NCBI RefSeq assembly: GCF_030717995.2 | Contig: NZ_CP157743.1 | Span: forward strand, 1,550,001-1,614,000 | DNA length: 64,000 bases | Direction of reading: 5' to 3' | From: Methylomarinum sp. Ch1-1 | GTDB taxonomy: Bacteria; Pseudomonadota; Gammaproteobacteria; Methylococcales; Methylomonadaceae | In this document: positions 60,317-64,000 of the stretch, one piece after another | How the letters are laid out: every line of letters starts with the position of its first letter | Numbering within the stretch: the stretch's first letter is position 1 | Notes under the pieces: generated by a model | Told to the model about the DNA's origin: nothing | Databases searched by the model: none | Seen by the model: only the letters and a program-made list of their open reading frames with translations | Made by a program: the position numbers and the translations under genes

Positions 60317-60703
60317 TCAGGCGATGCCGATCGGGGGCTTTATCTCAGGGGGGATGATTTGACTCAAAATAGCAACGCGCGTCGGCGTTACAAGAAACGA
60401 GGGGATATTGAAGAACTGCTTGGCGATACCGGCATCGGTGTTGATCGCATGGAAATGCGGCGTACATAGATTCCCCGAATAACACCCTTCATCGTCTATG
60501 AGCGTGTTGTCGGCGGGGGCTTCAGCGACACAGACAGCAGAATTTTCATTATCTTGGCATAAGTCGAGTTCAAGCATCGACATTTGCCCCGCATTATCGG
60601 CGTTCATCAAGACACATTGACCGAGCGCTTGCGCGAGCGGCGAAATGATCAATAAAAGAGCGATCAACAGGGAAAGGGGTCTGTGTCTCATGCTAGATAA
60701 CAA
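60317..60703 (-). CDS. Small secreted protein heading the cus operon
   Basis: A 128-aa protein with a signal peptide (LSLLIALLLIISPLAQALG). The mature part is Cys- and acid-rich (LELDLCQDNENSAVCVAEAP, then DEGCYSGNLCTPHFHAINTD). The C-terminus reads IPPEIKPPIGIA, a Pro-rich ending I have seen in small proteins upstream of metal RND operons. No CusF-like MxxM cluster or OB fold is evident, so its role (metal trap or sensor) is inference. It begins the likely cus transcript. Confidence 0.65.
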   Translation of the reverse strand: MLSSMRHRPLSLLIALLLIISPLAQALGQCVLMNADNAGQMSMLELDLCQDNENSAVCVAEAPADNTLIDDEGCYSGNLCTPHFHAINTDAGIAKQFFNIPSFLVTPTRVAILSQIIPPEIKPPIGIA

Positions 60704-60877
60704 GCTTTATGGCTTTATTGTGTTTAATATTACGTAATTCCGCAGTGTGACACAAGGAATAATGTTTAACCCGTGTTTCTCGTCAAGGCGGTCGGCAACA
60801 GAATCTTGTCGTCTGAGCGGGCGCTCGCTGATCCCAGGGCTAAAACATAAAATTAACAACAAATAGGCCTAAAGTAA

Positions 60878-60913
60878 GTTAAACGTTTAGGGTGTGTAAA
60901 TAACCCGCCCCGC
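60878..60913. repeat. Direct repeat GTTAAACGTTT...ACCCGCCCCGC, copy 1
   Basis: The second copy lies at 61168-61204, about 290 bp away, with a few changes and a one-base length difference. Both contain the same ACCCGCCCCGC end. Confidence 0.7.
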
Positions 60914-61167
60914 GTGCATTGAATGCTTTTAGCCGATCCGCTGCGCGTAATTCACCTCACGGATGTGGGGGGTGCTGACGATAGGAAACGCACCAGGTCC
61001 GCTTGTTCCCCTACGCATAGAAAGGCAATGAGGCTAATGGTAGGGCGGATCAAGCCCTTGCGGATCCGCCAAAAAAGTTTCGCAGGGTAGATCGCTTACC
61101 ATGCGTAGGAGCGCCGCCCTCGGCGCGAAAAGAGCCATTCGGCCCGAGAGCGGTCCTCCTATGGGCA

Positions 61168-61204
61168 GTTAAACGTTTGGGGCGGGTTAAATAACCCGCC
61201 CCGC
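61168..61204. repeat. Direct repeat GTTAAACGTTT...ACCCGCCCCGC, copy 2
   Basis: It carries GGGGCGGGTTAAATAACCCG followed by CCCC, a palindrome that can form a hairpin. Copy 1 at 60878-60913 has lost this pairing. Confidence 0.7.
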
Positions 61205-61416
61205 CTAGAAGGATGGGCGATATTAACCAATGTATTGGTTCAGGTACTTTTTAATGAGGGAGTCCTGTCGCTGATCCGAAGTCATTGGCAATGCATTTGA
61301 ATAGCTGGCATGATACGAGATAAGGATTCTGCGACTGTTGCTTCGCATCCGAATCGATAGTCGGAACAGGGAGCTTTTTCACGATAGGCTATACAGCCAT
61401 TGCTTGGAGGTGGTTT

Positions 61417-61791
61417 ATGAATAACGTTAAATTATTCCCGGTCTTAATACTCGCGCTGTTCAGCGCCCAGGCATGGGCTTATGGCAGCAGCAGTAGCAAG
61501 AAGGCGTGTAAATCGCCAAAATTCAGCCAGTTTGCCCCGTCTCATTTAAGCGTTGTCGCACCTGAATCGGAATTTTCTTTTTTTGCATCCTCTATCACCA
61601 ATCCTTCCTCCATCGAGGTCAGCGTCAAAAAACAGCCGGTGGAAGTCACGGTCGATACGTCCGGCAATGGCTATCTCGTCAGCGGAAAATTGCCTGCCCC
61701 GTTACAAAATACCTACGCCAGGGTGCAGATAGAGGCGAAGGGGGGCAATCAGTGTCGAGGGCAAGATGGCTGGCTGCTGAAAATCGAATAG
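61417..61791 (+). CDS. Hypothetical secreted protein
   Basis: A 124-aa protein with a signal peptide (NNVKLFPVLILALFSAQAWA) and a mature part starting YGSSSSKKACKSPKFSQFAP. The middle portion (FSFFASSITNPSSIEVSVKK, then QPVEVTVDTSG) reads like a beta-sandwich domain. Two cysteines, one near each end of the mature part, may form a disulfide. No family was recognised. ATG 61417 follows GGAGGT. It stands alone. Confidence 0.7.
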   Translation: MNNVKLFPVLILALFSAQAWAYGSSSSKKACKSPKFSQFAPSHLSVVAPESEFSFFASSITNPSSIEVSVKKQPVEVTVDTSGNGYLVSGKLPAPLQNTYARVQIEAKGGNQCRGQDGWLLKIE

Positions 61792-61906
61792 TCATCAGCC
61801 AAGCTGATGATCGAACAAAGTGTTCACCCGCGCATTTTGGAACCGCTACAGTTCTGACTATGCCCTGATCGCCTGGTTGTTTCTCCGAGGCTTGGCGTTG
61901 ATATAC

Positions 61907-61960
61907 TTCGCCGCGTTCGCCGCGTTCGCCGCGTTCGCCGCGTTCGCCGCGTTCGCCTCG
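61907..61960. repeat. 9-bp tandem repeat (five exact units and one variant)
   Basis: TTCGCCGCG is repeated five times, then TTCGCCTCG. It lies in a short open frame (Ala-Ala-Phe repeats) with no other sign of being a gene. Probably a simple-sequence tract. Confidence 0.88.
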
Positions 61961-61998
61961 ATGGCGGTGCGGATCGAAGCACGTTCAAGCCTTAAAGT

Positions 61999-62070
61999 TT
62001 GACGCTAGGGCATTAGTCAAACGGGGCAAGGACTGAAAAATAAGCGGGAATGTCAAATGTAAGGCCTGAC
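61999..62070. repeat. Diverged repeat before the MITE
   Basis: GTTTGACGCTAGGGCATTAG, then TCAAAC, is similar to CTTGACACTAGGGCTTTAGC at about 63026. The end AATGTCAAATGTAAGGCCTG, then AC (62049-62070), is a perfect 22-bp inverted copy of 63120-63141. Confidence 0.7.
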
Positions 62071-62227
62071 GTAACTATTCAGTATCTTTCAGGGTTTAGG
62101 GAGTAGACCATTGATTTCTCGGGACGCGTGAATACTTCCATGTAAGCTCTGACTGCAACGTCCTGTTGCAGACAGCCCGATAAATCAATAGCCTACTCCC
62201 TCTGATAAAAATACGCTGAATAATTAC
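62071..62227. mobile_element. MITE, copy 2 (157 bp) with target duplication
   Basis: It starts GTAACTATTCAG and ends CTGAATAATTAC, 12-bp inverted repeats with one mismatch. Inner arms GGGAGTAGACCATTGATT and AATCAATAGCCTACTCCC also pair. GGCCTGAC flanks both ends (62063-62070 and 62229-62236, each one base from the element), giving a likely 8-bp target duplication. Same family as 895-1100. Confidence 0.82.
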
Positions 62228-62361
62228 GGCCTGACTTGGCCAAACAGCATTCTAAAGGGAAATAAACCTGACTGGTTTTAAAGGCAAGTCAAGTTTATTT
62301 CATACAGAAAATGATTTTTTTAAAGCGTCGAAAAGTTGTCAAGTTATTGAAATAACATGGG

Positions 62362-62814
62362 TTATTTATTGCATTTGACCTTTAGTGATCTGACTCTATC
62401 ATGAAAATTAAAGTCAGCGAGTGTGTGAATTTTTGAATTAGCATCAAAAATTAATTCTGATTCTTCAAGCACATCTTGTTTGGTAACACCTAATGATTTC
62501 ATCAAGACCGGATAATTAGCCATCTCCCTTAGCGTGAGTTTGAAGTCAATATTTTCAAACAGAGTGACTCTTGCGTTAGGGCCGACAATAAGGCTTGAAA
62601 TGCGTCGATCCCAGCTTTTTCCATTCACGTGATCAAGATTTTTCAACTCGCTAGGGCCTTGAAGTCTAAAATGTTCCCCTTCGTATTGAGGTGACTCATA
62701 AAAATCAACCCAACAATCCTTATCTTTGGCGTAAACATTTGAAGTTAATCCCGATAAAAAGATCAAGATAAATGCCCATTTAAAACTGCGAAATACGAAT
62801 CTAATTCGGTTCAT
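62362..62814 (-). CDS. Secreted beta/gamma-crystallin-like protein
   Basis: A 150-aa protein with a signal peptide (FKWAFILIFLSGLTSNVYA). The mature part contains CWVDFYESPQYEGEHFRLQG, then ISSLIVGPNARVTLFENIDF. That alternation of an aromatic/Gly-rich strand and a following SLxVGPxA motif is typical of beta/gamma-crystallin Greek-key units. A second half ends DRVRSLKVKCNK. Such domains often bind calcium; the N/D-x-x-S/T motifs are not clear here. No operon partner. Fairly sure of secretion, less so of the fold. Confidence 0.65.
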   Translation of the reverse strand: MNRIRFVFRSFKWAFILIFLSGLTSNVYAKDKDCWVDFYESPQYEGEHFRLQGPSELKNLDHVNGKSWDRRISSLIVGPNARVTLFENIDFKLTLREMANYPVLMKSLGVTKQDVLEESELIFDANSKIHTLADFNFHDRVRSLKVKCNK

Positions 62815-63373
62815 TGTTTTTCTCCTGTTTATTAAATAGTCACCGCGTCTTGTCGGATTCTAAAAACGTGTTACGGAAGATATTTCTTTATTTTTGCTGA
62901 CTCGATAATGTGAGGGTTAGACACTTATTTCGTCAAATATATCCTAAATCATGTTAAAAAAAGGATGTTTACAGTTCGCCACAGACGTTTTTTCTGTAGC
63001 GCACGCTCCGGGGCTGGTCTTACCCTTGACACTAGGGCTTTAGCCAAGCAGCGAAAAGATTGAAAATGAAGGGGAGGGCGTCAAAAACACTCACGGGGTC
63101 AGGCCTGAACACTCACGGGGTCAGGCCTTACATTTGACATTTTTTCTATCCGCTTCTGGTAAATAAACATGAGTCAATGTTTATTTGAATCGAGTCTGAC
63201 CCCGTGCGCCCTCGGACCCCGTGCACCCTCGGGAAGGCTAAGTATCGTAGTTATCCGGATCTGGTTATCATGCTAAAAATGTATGTTATCCCGTTTAGAA
63301 CTACAAGGCTTTCAGAAAGAAATTGACTTGAAGAGCGGGTCTAGTGTACAAGATATGCAGATCTAGATAACCC
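62815..63373. other. Repeat-rich gene-free stretch
   Basis: 559 bp without a gene. It contains the diverged 50-bp repeat at 63026, a 22-bp tandem repeat (63086-63128), the inverted copy of the 62049 motif (63120-63141), and ATCGAGTCTGACCCCGTGCG at 63194 with a second GACCCCGTGCACCC, close to the target site used by the IS4 elements. Confidence 0.55.
63086..63128. repeat. 22-bp tandem duplication
   Basis: AACACTCACGGGGTCAGGCC, then TG, appears twice in a row (the second unit lacks its final base). Confidence 0.85.
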
Positions 63374-63410
63374 GTTAGCACTAAAGAGCAACCAAGCACA
63401 TAGAATTAAA

Positions 63411-63686
63411 ATGGCAAAACTAGGAACAGAGAAACGACCAATAATCGTTCGTGTACATTCTGAAGAAAAAGCAAGATATGTTGCTGAAACATGTGCGGAA
63501 CATGGGTGGCACTATATCATTGGGTTTGAATTAGATAAACCTGAAGACATATCGGATTTTGAGAAAATGTTGAATCCTCCTTCGCCTTTAGTATCCGAAA
63601 AGGTTGGAAGAAATGAGCCTTGTCCCTGCGGTAGTGGGAAGAAATATAAGAAATGCTGTGGTGGTTCCGGTGCGTTGTTGGCCTGA
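63411..63686 (+). CDS. SEC-C metal-binding protein (PBPRA1643 type)
   Basis: A 91-aa protein. The N-terminal part ([39 protein letters not shown]) is a small alpha/beta domain; the C-terminus is a SEC-C zinc motif [18 protein letters not shown], with Cys71, Cys73, Cys82 and Cys83. This combination matches the PBPRA1643-type SWIM/SEC-C small proteins, from memory of that family, which recur in marine and methanotroph genomes and integron arrays. Function unknown; the SEC-C motif elsewhere binds SecB or ribosomes. It is carried as a gene cassette. ATG 63411 lacks a strong Shine-Dalgarno. Confidence 0.85.
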   Translation: MAKLGTEKRPIIVRVHSEEKARYVAETCAEHGWHYIIGFELDKPEDISDFEKMLNPPSPLVSEKVGRNEPCPCGSGKKYKKCCGGSGALLA

Positions 63687-63692
63687 GTTTTG

Positions 63693-63774
63693 TGCTAACC
63701 AGCGGGTCAACTTGACCGGCAAAAGCTACGCTCCTACCGTCGCTACGCTTTCGCCGTCAAGTTACCCGTTAGCT
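63693..63774 (+). other. attC-like site after the SEC-C gene
   Basis: R'' TGCTAAC and R' GTTAGCT enclose GCGGGTCAACTTGACCGGC pairing with GCCGTCAAGTTACCCG, with extrahelical bases on one arm only. The inner stem is weaker. The length (82 bp) is within the known attC range. Confidence 0.72.
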
Positions 63775-63796
63775 GTTATGTTTCACGGGAGGATGC

Positions 63797-63946
63797 ATGA
63801 AAATATGCGGGGATGGTTTTCTTTCTGAGTCTGGGCGAGAGAGTGCTCAGCAAATTATTTCCCAGCATGCCGGTATATTTCATGAACTAGAGCGGGTTAT
63901 TTCCTCTCTACGCGGGCGGGTTGCAAAAGGTTGCAAAGGTGTCTGA
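63797..63946 (+). pseudogene. N-terminal fragment of an unidentified cassette gene
   Basis: ATG 63797 follows GGGAGGA. The 49-codon frame starts MKICGDGFLSESGRESAQQI, then ISQHAGIFHELERVISSLRG, and stops in GGTGTCTGACCC, the same kind of motif at which cassette 4 is cut (GAGTCAGACCC). The gene is probably truncated there. No family recognised. Confidence 0.5.
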
Positions 63947-64000
63947 CCCTTTTGGGTTTGTTTCTTTTTTGCGAGCCCCTGATCCACAGGATCTTTATCG
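63947..64000. other. Window end, non-coding
   Basis: CCCTTTTGGGTTTGTTTCTT, then TTTTGCGAGCCCC, continues a repeat-like border similar to GACCCTTTTGGATTCGC at 21123. No gene seen before the window ends. Confidence 0.5.

Larger units (their letters stand above)
60704..61416. other. Gene-free stretch with direct repeats
   Basis: 713 bp without a convincing gene. Two similar blocks, GTTAAACGTTTAGGGTGTGT (60878 on) and GTTAAACGTTTGGGGCGGGT (61168 on), each continue TAAATAACCCGCCCCGC. A hairpin region GGATCAAGCCCTTGCGGATCC lies near 61034, and GTAGGAGCGCCGCCCTCGGCG near 61106 is a further palindromic stretch. These look like degenerate repeats. Confidence 0.55.
63374..63774 (+). mobile_element. 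Single gene cassette with attC-like borders
   Basis: It opens with the core GTTAGCA (63374-63380) and ends with an attC-like site whose R'' is TGCTAAC (63693-63699), the exact reverse complement. The enclosed SEC-C gene is on the same strand and starts 30 bp after the core. The following DNA begins GTTAGCT and continues with another short frame, as in a cassette row. No integrase is in view. Confidence 0.72.

Noticed and set aside
61907-61960. Possible CRISPR-like array of short repeats
   Set aside because: The units are 9 bp and directly adjacent, with no spacers; it is a simple tandem repeat.
61820-62002. Short open frame with Phe-Ala-Ala repeats
   Set aside because: It is created by the 9-bp tandem repeat, has no ribosome-binding site and no similarity to anything recognised.

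Overview
The window looks like a chromosomal accessory region of a gammaproteobacterium, most likely a methanotroph of the Methylomonadaceae type (Methylotuvimicrobium/Methylomonas relatives). This is inference. It rests on a doeB-doeD-doeA-doeC ectoine-degradation order that I recall from halotolerant methanotrophs, a fragment resembling MoxY-type sensor kinases, a DUF2380-like protein, and base composition near 50% GC. No rRNA, tRNA or CRISPR array was seen.

Layout. 1-3.6 kb: a decayed group II intron whose ORF carries a MITE, a REP-associated transposase between inverted REPs, a kinase fragment and a DUF2380-like secreted protein. 4.0-16.0 kb: copy 1 of a nearly identical direct repeat of about 11.95 kb (cysI, cysJ, a DCC-family gene, an SDR gene, doeC, doeA, doeD, doeB, a 173-bp TIR element and an IS1111-type IS110 element). 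16.0-18.05 kb: gene cassettes with attC-like sites and no integrase in view. 18.05-21.1 kb: two IS4-family elements in opposite orientation that share 11-bp target repeats. 21.3-28.8 kb: an inorganic-carbon uptake locus (a SulP transporter divergent from dabA-dabB, then a DUF2490 protein). 28.9-30.2 kb: a second group II intron that keeps the half of its ORF that copy 1 lost. 30.5-37.1 kb: a czc-type metal-efflux operon. 37.8-41.4 kb: yfdX and a proton-pumping P-type ATPase. 41.57-53.51 kb: copy 2 of the repeat. 53.6-60.7 kb: an HD-GYP gene and a cus-type metal-efflux operon. 61.4-64 kb: small secreted proteins, repeats, a second MITE copy and a SEC-C gene cassette with attC-like borders.

How the genes work together. 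CysJI reduces sulfite to sulfide. DoeA, DoeB, DoeD and DoeC together would turn ectoine into aspartate. DabAB with SulP would concentrate CO2/bicarbonate. Czc and Cus are two complete RND tripartite exporters of different metal classes. In the two repeat copies the frameshifts are complementary: cysI is broken in copy 1, while cysJ, doeC, doeA, doeD and doeB are broken in copy 2. One intact set therefore remains only if both copies are counted. Most of these lesions are single-base homopolymer changes, so uncorrected sequencing error inside a long repeat is a serious alternative to real decay.

The most unusual content is the integron-like cassettes and their interruption by IS elements, the repeat borders (a diverged ATPase 3' end on the left, an exact IS end on the right), and a small non-autonomous element family with TIR GTAA(C/T)TATTCAG.
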